DNA of 64,000 nucleotides from NCBI GenBank assembly GCA_012295275.1, contig CM022677.1:20041041-20105040 (forward strand). Reading direction: 5' to 3'. Below, piece by piece: positions 1 to 40,196 of this stretch; position 1 is the first letter of the stretch; every line of letters starts with the position of its first letter. The notes under the pieces were generated by a model, which saw only the letters and a list, made by a program, of their open reading frames with translations, was not told where the DNA came from and searched no databases. Position numbers and translations under genes: made by a program. This DNA comes from Chrysomallon squamiferum (Eukaryota > Mollusca > Gastropoda > Neomphalida > Peltospiridae).

Positions 1-1619
1 TAAAATTACATTAACAACACATTTAAACAAAATGTCCTCTCTTTGCCGCTCACAATGATAAGCCCGACATTAACGTTGTCGCATGTTTTGTCGCTTAGCT
101 GTTTGTGCGGTTTGACGACAAAAGTAATCACGCGTTGTTGATTCACCCGTTTCCGGGTTTTGTCTACCTTACGTCAGATATCTGTAATATTAGCCGTTTC
201 CAGCCCCATATCACGATCAGAACAGAAAACGCTAAATTACTGCTTATTGTCCCGTTCATAATGTATTTTAGGAACGGTCACTTAGGCCAAAGCACGTTCA
301 TGTTAACTTAACGTTATATTAACACCAGTGTCAGAAGTTTAATGACGTCACTAATATTGGTAGATGTGATAAAGGAGATATAATAGTTATACTTGTTAAT
401 TAAAGAGATATGGTGAAATAAAATAAATAAATAAATAAATAAATAAATAGATAAATAAATAAACAAACAAACAAAAATAACAAATAAACAAAAAATAAAC
501 AAACAAACAAAGAAATAAATAAAATTAATTAATTAAACAAATAAACATCAACCAAATAACTAACTAACTAAATAAATAAATAAATATACAGATAAAATAA
601 TCTAAGAAAGAAAGAGAAAATATAAAGAAACAAAAAAATTAAAAGAAAAAAAAGATAGAAAAAGTAGACCAAGAAAGAATTCTTTTTCTCCTACCATTTA
701 ACGATCTTCTGAAAGGACGTGTCGAAACAAATATTTGCACACTATTGTTATTTATTAATCTACGTCTCCTACTTTCAAGACTCCTTTGGACAATACTGGT
801 TCCTTACTGACAGTCTGCGGTTTATTTTGTTACAAGTTACGTCAGATGTAGGAGCTACTTTAGAACAAATGGCTTCTTCTGTGTAAACATCTAAATGCGG
901 CTGGGTTCGGCCAAGTGTGAATGTAATTATCTTTAGGTGACTTGTTCAATGAAGGGTGAATGTGTGTATTTTGGGGTGAACAAAAATAGAACGTCACCAT
1001 AAACCTTAAGAAATTTAGTCTTCGATGAATGAAAATGTCGGACCTGAACAAGAACCTGATGGCTGATGAATCAAGCAACTCGGGTAGTCGCCCCAAGGTG
1101 TCACGTGCTAGGTGGCGCCACCTCGTGTATTTGAGATCTTCGAAACATAAAGGGGAAAAAATGTTAATAAATATGAACTAATTTTGAATAAAATAAAATA
1201 AAATAAAACAAAACAAAATAAATAAAATGTGAAAATTCCTTGAGTGACGTCAAACCGACGAGGATCTGATTATAAATTCGTAATGCTATGGATGGGATCA
1301 CGGAAATTTCCATGACAACCAGCTTGGGACGTCAATGTTAGAATGCCCGGGGCGTGGTCTACTCCCCTTCCTAATACGTCAGGTCTCCTAACAGTCTCCT
1401 TCAGAAATTACCAGGTTTAGTACAGTTTCCATTAGTTTCCTTCAGTTTCACACAGAATTTCCTTTGTTAAAACTGTGATTCTTAACCATTCAGTGCATGA
1501 GTCTGGCTCCTATTAAGATTTCTTGGTTTCCTTCTAACACGTTTGTCTCCTATTAAGACACTTGGTCTTCTTCTGTCTATAATTTGGTCTCCTACATCTT
1601 ACTAGTTATTTCCCTTTAC

Positions 1620-1664
<45 letters not shown>

Positions 1665-2370
1665 TATACACACACACACACATACACAAAGACAAACAAA
1701 AAGATACACAAACACAAACACAAAGATATATATGTGTCAGTTCGTTAAATAGATTAAATTAGTAAACGTTAATTGTACGTCATTCTGTCTCTAAGTATGT
1801 GTTTTATGTGTTTGTATGTGTGTGTGTGTGTGTGTGCATATTTTTATTGTGTACAGGCCTAATATTACTAGAATTGTATATAATAAAAAAAGAAGAGAGT
1901 AAGAGATGAAGAGAGAGACAGAGAGAGACAGACAGACAGAGAGATTGTTATTTAACCTAAAAATGCGACCGTTGTCTTTAATGTATTGTTATTATTAGTT
2001 ACAATAATTTATGTTGCTATTCCTACGATGTAACCATAAATCTTAGAAAGATTAGAAACAGAGTGGAAGGAAGAAGTGAGGTAGAAAGAGGGGAAGGGAC
2101 GTCTAGAGAAAGAGACAAAGGGAGAGAACGAAAGAGAGACAGAGAGCGAGGGAGAGCCAGAAAGAAAGATAATAAGAGAGACAGACAGGCAAATAAATAG
2201 TCAACCAGACAGACAAGGAGAGAGAGAGAGAAAAAAAAAAAAAGAGAGAGAGAGAGAGAAAGAGAGATACCATACTTGTGATGTAGAAACATTTACATAC
2301 AAATTTTAAGAATTAAAGAAAAAAGAAAAGAAAACAAAAAAAATTAAACATATTTAGATAAACAACCTAC
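1..2370. other. Left flank without a supported complete gene
   Basis: Mostly AT-rich sequence with simple repeats: an AAAT/AAAC-type run about 418-600, (CA)n about 1621-1682, (GT)n about 1818-1837, and GA/A-rich sequence about 1890-2270. ACGTCA (CRE-like) motifs are frequent. It should be intron of the minus-strand gene whose first exon is at 2371-2443, but I could not identify that gene's second exon. One weak candidate exon on the plus strand is listed separately. Confidence 0.5.
1035..1097 (+). CDS. Possible short first exon, unidentified
   Basis: An ATG at 1035 opens 48 codons to a TAA at 1181. The first 21 codons read like ordinary protein (MSDLNKNLMADESSNSGSRP) and end at AAG followed by GTGTCA, a possible weak donor after 1097. 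Base composition here is richer in GC than its surroundings. I do not recognise the product and found no downstream exon with matching phase. It could equally be chance. The opposite strand is also open for 79 codons across the same bases, which weakens the case. Confidence 0.18.
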
Positions 2371-2443
2371 CTGAACAATCGACTGCAACTGTTTTCAGGC
2401 CTGCCATGAGCAGAAGTAAAACAGTCCCAGCGTACAAATTCAT
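2371..2443 (-). CDS. First coding exon of a secreted or membrane protein (signal peptide)
   Basis: On the minus strand an ATG at 2443 opens 24 codons plus one base and stops exactly at a strong donor (TCAG, then GTAGGT at 2370). The peptide has a short polar start, a hydrophobic core (TVLLLLMAG) and a small-residue region before Cys, which is the layout of a cleavable signal peptide. The exon ends in phase 1, the usual phase for a signal-peptide exon joined to extracellular modules. A TATA-like TATTTATT sits upstream near 2507-2514. The rest of the gene must lie left of 2371, mostly outside the window, so the protein cannot be named. Confidence 0.55.
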
Positions 2444-3428
2444 CGTCAGTTTGAGGCCGTTCACGGTTTTCAACCAGCCCGCTCCTTGACACGCCGAGGT
2501 CCTTTTACTTGACAATAAATACAGAGGCCGGTTTTCAGTGAAGGTTCCCTTTTATTGCAGTTTGCGGCTCTTTGCGGAAAGTGCGTGTGCTCGCTACGTA
2601 ATTAATATCTGTTTGGTTGTTTTTTTGTTATCGTTTACAATGGGGGCTGGACAAACAGGTCGGTGAGTGGTCGAAGCAATGTGCAGTGATTCATAATCAG
2701 TAAGACGTCAGTGGTGCTGCAGAACGATTCTACACAACACACTTTATTCGTATAATTCCTTTTGTCGCGCCTTTTTTTTCTCTTATGGCATGCGTTTCAG
2801 TTGTTACAATATCTACGTATGCATGTGTCTATCTGCCTGTGTATTTATCTGTCTTTATATCTAGCTGACTTCAGTCATATATATATATATATATATGTAT
2901 GTCATGTATATATATATATATATATTATGCTGTATCATCCATCCATTCATATATCTTTCTTTCCATTCATTTATCCATCTATTTTTCTATTTAATCCATC
3001 GACCCAGCTTTGTGCGTGTGTGTGTGTGTGTGTGTGTTTGTTTATATATATATATATATATAAAACCATGTATATAAACTGTGTTCATTTCTATTTTACT
3101 TATCTTTGTTTCATCACCATGTTCCTGGAACAGGAAATAACGAACACCTGAGTTATGTTTATAAAAATTCACAAATGAAAATTATATTCTTTTGAAATTT
3201 TTTTCTCTGAAAATAAGATATTAATTAGTTTATACACTGCACACAAACAAATACAACCATTAAATGTATAGTAAGTGTATAATATAATATAATACCGTAA
3301 TTAATACTACAAGGTACAGTGTAATCTACTTTATAACTACGTTATCCGTTATAATTAGTATTAATTAGTGTTTTCATATGACAATGATAACAACAATCAC
3401 AACAACAACAACAACAGTAACAGTAGTA

Positions 3429-3482
<54 letters not shown>

Positions 3483-3549
3483 GCAACAACAGCAACAACA
3501 ATTCTAATAATAATAATAAAAATATATAATCATCATCATATATATATAT

Positions 3550-3623
<74 letters not shown>

Positions 3624-3772
3624 TTCTGAAATTTTCAGGACAAAATCTAAAACGTCTGCATTTACTATGACGTCACTGGCTGAATAATAATGGCGTAATC
3701 AGGTACTACTATCTGAACGTTAAACCTTTTTTTCAGCTTCTATAGAATAGCAAGACAACCCCACACAAACCC

Positions 3773-3805
<33 letters not shown>

Positions 3806-4361
3806 TAAATCCATTAGTTTAATTTCTATCGAGGAAAATACATAGACTAGTAAAGGAAATATTACGAATATATCTTGCTAGCTACAAACATTGCCTATTA
3901 TGGAAGCAGCATTGGCAATTTTGAATTTTTTTTGTTTGTATTTTTGTTGTATTTTAGATTTTTTTTTTTTTTTTTTTTTTTTTTTGCTTTATATTATTAT
4001 TATTATTATTGATGTTGCTGTTGTTGTTGTTTTAACACACAGAAGATTTTCTGTCTTTTATACGCAGTCAGTATTATGACGTCAGCTGCATAGTTTGTGG
4101 GAACGAGCGTTACAAAATGATGTATTTACTGTTGTAATCAGAGACGAAATAAAACAACACCAAGCCGAGCGCAGTACCATTGAAAGACGAAACAGAGACA
4201 AGTAGAATGATGACGATGACGACGACGTCGATGATGCAATACTACATCTTCTCTCTGTTAGTCTGGCTGTCTGCTCGTGTGTTCGTCTGCATCTTATCTC
4301 TCTGCTTTTTGTATTTGTGTTTTATCTTTCTCTCTCTCTTTCTTTTTGTTCTCCGTTGCAT

Positions 4362-4365
<4 letters not shown>

Positions 4366-4453
<88 letters not shown>
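4366..4453. repeat. (GA)n microsatellite, about 44 units
   Basis: An uninterrupted GA dinucleotide tract and one of the longest in the window. Similar tracts occur at 3554-3620, 31421-31482 and 36284-36344, and CT tracts at 31116-31192, 34311-34382 and 45414-45463. Open frames over these tracts (Arg-Glu or Leu-Ser repeats) are composition artefacts. Confidence 0.95.
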
Positions 4454-4456
<3 letters not shown>

Positions 4457-4802
4457 ACAAAAGAATATTTTTAATTATTATTTAATCATGGTATCTACGC
4501 ATTTGTGTGGGTATATTTAATTTTGCAGTAATTTACTGATCCTCATTTCGTGTCATTTATCAGTCGATGTGAAACCGAACACGACTGGTATTTCGAAGAT
4601 GTAATCTTAGTTTCAACTGTATCTGCGTAGGCGGTACGTATAAAACAAATTCAGTGTAATATAAAACGCATTCTGCTTTCTTTTCTTCTTGAAAAATAAA
4701 ATAAAATAACGTAAAGAAAAAAGTATTTGAATACATCAGCATGACAAAGCAAAAAAAAAAAAAAAGAATACATTTTTTTATAAAAAATCGTCACCAGTTG
4801 TA

Positions 4803-4834
<32 letters not shown>

Positions 4835-6119
4835 AAAAATTTAAAAAAAATTTAAAAAATTAGAAGTTAAGAAATAGATCAGTATCTGACGTCAGAGTTT
4901 CACGGAATTTCGTGGAAAGTGGGATGAAAGAAATTTAGTGACACAGATAGAGGGAAAAGGACATATAAAGAGACAGACAGACAAAACAGAGACAGCGAGA
5001 CAAAACAGAGACAACGAGACTTACAGAGAAAGAAACTTGTTGTTTCTTAAAGAAAGATGAATTATGAGAGAAAAAGACTTTAATCTTGATGAATACAAAA
5101 CATCAGTACCTGTATTATAAATACTATACTTTTCATACTGATACTGTTCATACTGATTTAACATTTATACTTAAATATACGTATTCTAAATGTAAAATAT
5201 ACTATTCTTTTTATGTAATACCGCATTAACATAATTATATTTTTGTAAAAGGTGGTGTATATACGATATTATATATTATTATATAGTGAGTTTCATGCTA
5301 CCCTGTCAGATGTCACTCATTTAAACTCAGACAGAACACACACATAATAACGTTAACACATTATTATATAGTGAGTTTCATGCGACCACTAACTATCCGG
5401 CAAACTCAGGCAACTCACACGTAGAATTACCGGAATTAATTTTTGCATCTGTTAAATACAACGAGTTTATTTATTTATTTATTCATTTTATTTAATTTAT
5501 TTAATTTATTTATTATTATTTTTTTATTTTTATTATTTTTTATTTTTTTTTTTTTTTTTTTTTTTAATTAAAGACTGATGATCGGGAAATGGACCTAGCC
5601 TGGTTTTTTTTATTTTATTTCTTTTTGTTTTCAGTTTAATTTGTATTTTTAATATATATTAAACCAGAAAAACTCCAGTACAAAGATTGCGAGATAAACT
5701 GTCTGATACATCTATAAATGTAATAGGTAAACAATGCTATGCGACTGGTATTATCGATAACTTAGTAGCAACGACAATACGTAATAGCAGTCTTAAAAAA
5801 ATATATTTGGGATTTGAATTCTTTAGTGTATGATTAAAAATTAGGTTTGTTTACCGAATTTTCTGTCATATATGTGATTATAGCAGTTATTTCGTATCAT
5901 TTTCTATTTATCCCCCACACTATTTACAGTTTTACTTACTATTTGTTCCTGAATATGTAAATCTAAATATTCTTACGAATATGTAAAATTTAAGTATTCC
6001 GTTAATTTGATAATAACTAAAAATATGTTTTGATGTAAATTAACTATAGATATACCTTAATTGTGAGTTTGAATGCAGGGCTGTTCTTTTTCGACAATAG
6101 AAGAACGATAACTCTTTGG

Positions 6120-6316
6120 TTGGTGCTCCCGGAAAAAAGGTGTGAAACTAAAATAAATTTCTTTATTTCCGGTTACAGCAGATCGGGTGTATATTTATAT
6201 AATTTTTTTTATTATAGGTTTCTTTATAAGTGAACTCTGTATGGAAACCATTTATTCACTGACAAATATACAGATTACTATGTACGTAAACCATTTAATT
6301 TAACTCGTAAACTATA
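6120..6316 (+). promoter_or_regulatory. Presumed LEO1 promoter and 5' UTR
   Basis: The 200 bases before the LEO1 ATG contain a TTTCCGG element (about 6166-6172) resembling an ETS-family site, typical of housekeeping promoters, and another CCGGAA at about 6129-6134. No TATA box is obvious at a convincing distance. Placement rests only on position and these short motifs. Confidence 0.25.
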
Positions 6317-18060
<11,744 letters not shown>

Positions 18061-18423
18061 ATGAATGGGGGTGCTTTCAAATGGATTATTCTTACCCCCT
18101 TGTGAAGGTGAAGGTTGTTCAATCAAAAAAAAAGGGTAAAGTTCTTTGGAAAAAATGAGTTATAGTGATTGTGCTAGATAGAATTCAGACTTGCAAATTG
18201 AAATAAGGGTTTTAAAAATATGAAAATAACTGATGCTGGAAGTGGATATAGAAGTATGTATAAATGTTGGTGTATGTATCTTTGTTTTTAGTAGAAAAAT
18301 GGACAAAAGAGGTAAAAGACTATTTATAGATATTTTCAGAAGATATTTAAAAAAAGAAAAAGTGTTTGTAATGATAATAACCAATGTGAAAATAAAACAT
18401 TAATTTTGTACAGGCTTCTTTTT

Positions 18424-18454
<31 letters not shown>

Positions 18455-18667
18455 GAACAATATACAATAAAAATATTTTATCTGAACAGTAAATGTTGAT
18501 AAACTGAAAAGGATTGCAGGCTTAGAGGTTCCCAAGCTGGATTATTCTGGAATAGTCACTCTCAGTGTACAAGGGAAAATATTGTCATTATCTTCTAGAC
18601 TTTGCAGTTTCAAATGAAATTAATCATGCATTTTGATTAGTATATTAATTTTATCTCACATTATTAT

Positions 18668-18702
<35 letters not shown>

Positions 18703-20462
18703 TTATGGTTATTTTCAAGTATTCTTTCATAGAATTAAACTTTTTCTTTTACATAATTATCACTCTTATTATTACCACAAAAGAGATTATAATTTTTTTT
18801 TTTATCAGGAAAACTATAAGTTTAAAGTTTTGTTTTGCTTGAATTCATTGTATGAAAGAATTTTCTAAAATGTATTGTTATTGTTTAAAATAATTTCATA
18901 TATTGATGAGAAACTGATCAGAAATTATTTTTCAAAAAATATTTGGGTTAAGAATGTTATAAAAACTAAGAAAAATAGTTTTTTGAAACTTATGTTCTCT
19001 ACAACAATAAATATTAATAAAATACCATTTATAGTTTTACCTTTTTGTTATAAACACATATACAGCATTGTTGTGGGACACATCTATGTAACAGGGTCTG
19101 TAATAACTCCTCTAGCCCCTAGGTAAGGGACCAATGAGCCACCCATTACTGTCCTATGGGCCATGATCTCAGACAGTGAAACTAGCTCTCTGAACAATAT
19201 GGGTGACAGTCACATGTATAGAAGCAGCATTGGTAGTGGACAAACATCACTACCATTTTGCAGTTAGGACTTTATGAGATGGCTCAAGAACCCACAAAGC
19301 TCATCAGTCCTCATTTTTTTTTCCAACATGTGTCAAATGTAAACAAACAGACCAGCAGTCTTGAGGTGTCATTTTTTGGATGCATCGCTGATGGTGGTAG
19401 TTTCAAGAATATTTTTATATTTCCCAGAATTTGTCTTGATTTTCTGAAATCTGACAAATGGAGGTGTTATCATTATAAATAGTGGTAAGATATAATGGGT
19501 TGACACATTTCCATATTTTTGGGGCACTAGCCCAAAACAGTGGAGACCTAACATGAGGTAAATAAAACAAAACAGGAGAAAAAGAAATAACAATAGACTT
19601 TCTGCAAATGAAATTTTCAGGAAGAAATTCAGTTCAGTTGTAAATAGATGGAGTAATTGTTGTTGCTATATTTTCATGCATGCTTTTGTTAAAATTGATA
19701 ACAAAATGTTTATTTGATATAACTTCCATTTGTCTGGCAGTGGCCAATTATAATTTGTTTTAGCAAATGTCCTTGAACCCTTTTTAAACCATGTTCTATC
19801 AGACAAGAAAGTCTGTTTAATGTATTATGCCTTATTCTGAATAAAGAGCCAATACATTTTGCTGGATTTAGTTTAAACAAAGCTAACTACAATAGAATTT
19901 AACATTTTTTATTTTTATTTATTTATTTTTTATTTATATTTATTATTATTATATAGTTTTTTCTTTCCTTAATTGTAATTTATAAACATTTAGGATTAAC
20001 TGGTCAAGAGAAATCCTGAAGCAGTTAATATATTATTTAATTTCTAATAAACAAAAATATTTAAAATAATTTAACAATGTAATACGTATCAAGTATTTTT
20101 ATAATTAAAGTAATAAAAACAATGTTAAACTGGTGGCAATTTAATTTAACATTTTGTATTTTTATAATCATAAAGAATCTCATCAGAAAAATTAATATCA
20201 TTAAAACTTATTTATATTTCGATTTCATGCATGATTTTTTCTTCTTGCTTTTGTTTGGGCTGTATTTACTTTTTTTGTTATTTTTTTAATACTTTTTTTT
20301 TAGTTCTTAATACAGAACAATTGAAATTAATACAGCAAATTATTTGTAAATTACAAGAAACCAACAAACAAACAAAAACATATTTTCAAATAAATTTTTA
20401 TTTCATAATAAATACATTAAAGGTTATGAATTATATATAATATACTTCATTTTAACATTTAA
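18061..20462. other. LEO1 3' UTR and convergent intergenic region
   Basis: Separates the tail-to-tail genes LEO1 (plus) and PRDM9 (minus). It contains poly-T tracts (18418-18455, 18669-18701) and AT-rich sequence. The segment 19080-19260 is of mixed composition and looks like unique sequence, but it has no long open frame on either strand. No RNA gene or mobile-element coding was recognised. Confidence 0.5.
18391..18396 (+). terminator. LEO1 polyadenylation signal candidate
   Basis: AATAAA lies 331 bases after the LEO1 stop, followed by a T-rich stretch from 18417. A second AATAAA occurs near 18467. Which is used cannot be told from sequence. Confidence 0.45.
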
Positions 20463-27896
<7,434 letters not shown>

Positions 27897-28326
27897 AGTT
27901 TCTGAAGAAAAAGACCAACCTCAAATAGTTCATTTTGTCAATTAAGAATCACCCATTCTCAAAAAGAAATTTAATTAAAAAAATAAAAGTTTTCTAAATT
28001 AAAAAATAAAATGAATAAATGTGTTTAACAAAGGTGAAATAATTTTAGTATCTGTAGTTAAGTTTTGCTATTTTGCTTAGATAATTAAAAAGTAAGAAAT
28101 ATTCAGCCATCACTGTAAGAGCTATTTTTATCACTTAGCAACAAATTGTTTTAAAAAGTAAATGCTGTCAAATCAGCTATGGGATATTGTAAAAAGAAAA
28201 AAAGAAAACAGAATGAAAACACTGAGGACTGATTCATTTCTACTGCATATCAAATAGCTAGCTACATATTTACAGATGTAACAGTATTTTGCACACACAC
28301 ACACAAACGCGCGCGCGCACACACAC

Positions 28327-28363
<37 letters not shown>

Positions 28364-29025
28364 GCCAAGTATGTTTAAATATGTATATTCTATAGGCATA
28401 GAGCAACACTGAAAAAAAAAAAAACCACATTAATTCATCTTCATACGTATTTTAAATATTTCCTTATGTCAAATTTATTATTTAAGAAAATAAGTACCAT
28501 TAATTAATTAAAAATTTATAATCTTAAAATTGTTATGGTTTATTATCAATGACTCAATTGCAAATTTAAAACTTTCAAGCCAGTTTAATGACTTACTCAG
28601 TAATTTTTCAGAAAACTTTTGGTTATCATACTATTTTCTTTCTTTTTCTTCTTATTATTATTATTATAATTTTTTTTTTTTTTTCAGTTTTAATTTGTCT
28701 GATTTTTTTTCATTACCATAACGATTATAAAATGATAAGAAACATCATGCCATCTCTGCTTCAAATTTCATGCTATTCTTAACTAAGATATAATATTATT
28801 GTTATTATTATTATTATAAATCTGTGGGATAGACTTCTATCTTAATTCTGGGATTACAGCAGACTTGTTTTAGCATTATCACAGTTACCATGATTATGAT
28901 CTTACTAATGTAATAAGTACATTTTACGATCTACATATAATTATTTGGGAAAAAAATATATATTCTATATTCAAATTTTTGGTACATCTCTCAAAACTAA
29001 TAAAAAATAATATTAAAACACATAC

Positions 29026-29160
29026 CGGATTGATAATTTCCGCAAAAATATTTTCTTCGCAAACCCAATTTATCCACAACTCTTTCAGCGAGCAGACGAC
29101 AGATAATGATTACTTACTCGCATTTGATTGGTCAATACAGTGCGTTCCCGCCAGAGAATG
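29026..29160 (-). promoter_or_regulatory. PRDM9 5' untranslated exon and promoter
   Basis: The KRAB exon starts only five bases before its ATG (acceptor AG at 27903-27902), so a noncoding exon is needed upstream. A good donor (CCG then GTATGT) ends such an exon at 29026. Just upstream on the minus strand are an inverted-CCAAT element (29131-29127) and GGCGGGAA (29152-29145), a match to the E2F site class. CCAAT and E2F elements are common in cell-cycle and germline promoters. The transcription start is not determined. Confidence 0.45.
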
Positions 29161-29324
29161 TTGCAGACTCACAATTCATGGCCGTAAGTATTCTCTTCTT
29201 TTTCGCTCTCTCCTTTTATTATTATTATTTTTTTTTTTTCACCTAATAGATGTTAAATCATGTCCTTAGCCGATTCAGAATAAAAATAAATAAATAAACA
29301 AATAAATAAATCAATCAATCAATA

Positions 29325-29369
<45 letters not shown>

Positions 29370-29505
29370 TATTATTATTATTATAGAAATTCACGTCATT
29401 TTGAAAGTTCTGATATAATAATCGATGGGATTCAGTAATTATTGAAAATAAACACTTTCTGAATTTATTTTTAGATTAATCAAAACTTTGAAATCGACAT
29501 AACAA

Positions 29506-29575
<70 letters not shown>

Positions 29576-30327
29576 GAATAATTAAATAAATAAACGACTT
29601 AACAGACTGGAACTATTTTGTGCTGAGGATAATCTTAAAATGTCAGATAAAACAAACACATTTTCAAATGAAATTATAAATTTTAATTAATGTGATGAAT
29701 AGCTAAGTATAATATGGTATGTTTCACAAAGCATTAACAAGAACAGTAAACAGTAGGCTAAACAAGATTGACGTCTGCATAATTTTATGAACACTGTATG
29801 TACTCCTGCGTAAGTAAATAGGCCTAATTTAATCAGTGACGTTCACTGCAGATTACGTAGCTCTAAAAACCTAACTGGTTAGCCAATCAGAATCGAGTAT
29901 TTTCTCTACGTTTCTGAAAGAATTTGTCTGTCGTCTGCTAAGGTGGATCTAGAGATCACGATATATTTTGGAGCCTCACCATGTCAATATGGCCTCGAGG
30001 ATGGTAATATAACAAACGATAAAATAAAAAATAAATAAAAAAATCAGAATGAAAATAAATATTTAATAATGTCTGCTATAATACAGACTGATATAAATAG
30101 ACTCGCATAATATATTCATCATAAAATTCAAAACATTAAATATACTCACAGTATAAATAATCGATTTTTAATTTTAATTTTTATTTATTTATTTATTTAT
30201 TTATTACTATTTTTTTTATTATTGTTATTTTCTAATCGTATATTTCATAATATGAGTAGGGAGACTTTTAAAACTGAAATTATAGAACTTTGAACAGTCC
30301 AAATAATTCCGTGCCCTTATTTAATTA

Positions 30328-30373
<46 letters not shown>

Positions 30374-30719
30374 TACATTGGGTTTGTGTCTGTGTTAAAA
30401 TATCATTAATATTATATTATTTCAAAAATTTAATAAAATATAGCGCATATACATTTAATACAAAAAATAGGTTACATATGTATGTGTGTGTATATATATA
30501 TACATATATAAAACAAAAAAGAAAATAATGTATTTCTCAGTTTTTTTTTTTTTTTCTAGTTAGAAACAGAATTTAATTTTCTTCTCTCTCCATCTTTCAT
30601 ATATATATATATATTTTTTTTTTTTTGCTCTCTCTCTCTCTCTCTCTCTCCATTCTAGTTGTCTTTTTTCTTTTCACTCTCGAAACCAAACGAAATATAG
30701 TAAATATTAATAATTTCCT
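29161..30719. other. Upstream of PRDM9, downstream of the sushi gene
   Basis: Contains (ATA/ATT) tracts 29328-29384, 29503-29573 and 30329-30372, TTTA repeats near 30178-30205, short (TA) tracts and a (CT) tract at 30629-30650. Apart from the inverted promoter block at 29877-29945, no gene or RNA was recognised. Confidence 0.5.
29877..29945 (+). promoter_or_regulatory. Inverted partial copy of the PRDM9 promoter block
   Basis: On the plus strand AGCCAATCAGAATCGAGTA is followed about 40 bases later by TCTGTCGTCTGC. The minus strand at 29131-29092 has the same ordered elements: CCAATCAAATGCGAGTA, then TCTGTCGTCTGC. The 12-mer is identical. The two blocks face each other about 800 bp apart. Downstream of this copy an ATG at about 29982 opens only a few codons. 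Confidence 0.35.

Positions 30720-40196
<9,477 letters not shown>

Larger units (their letters stand above)
2444..6316. other. Intergenic stretch between two divergent genes
   Basis: Holds the putative upstream region of the signal-peptide gene and, at its right end, that of LEO1. It is dominated by microsatellites: (TA)n 2878-2925, (GT)n about 3013-3037, (ATA)n 3433-3482, (GA)n 3554-3620, (CA)n 3775-3804, poly-T 3960-3985, (GA)n 4366-4453, (TA)n 4811-4834 and poly-T 5545-5565. The string TTATTATATAGTGAGTTTC recurs about 84 bp apart near 5276 and 5360. No coding exon is supported. Confidence 0.55.

Noticed and set aside
860-1096. Minus-strand 78-codon frame
   Set aside because: No splice-site or domain support; its hydrophobic stretches come from AT-rich sequence.
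3378-3629. Ile/Thr and Arg-Glu repeat frames, and similar ones at 4242-4474, 17122-17451, 31093-31957, 33125-33512, 33474-33843 and 41109-41441
   Set aside because: All are microsatellite translations with no start context, splice agreement or family resemblance.
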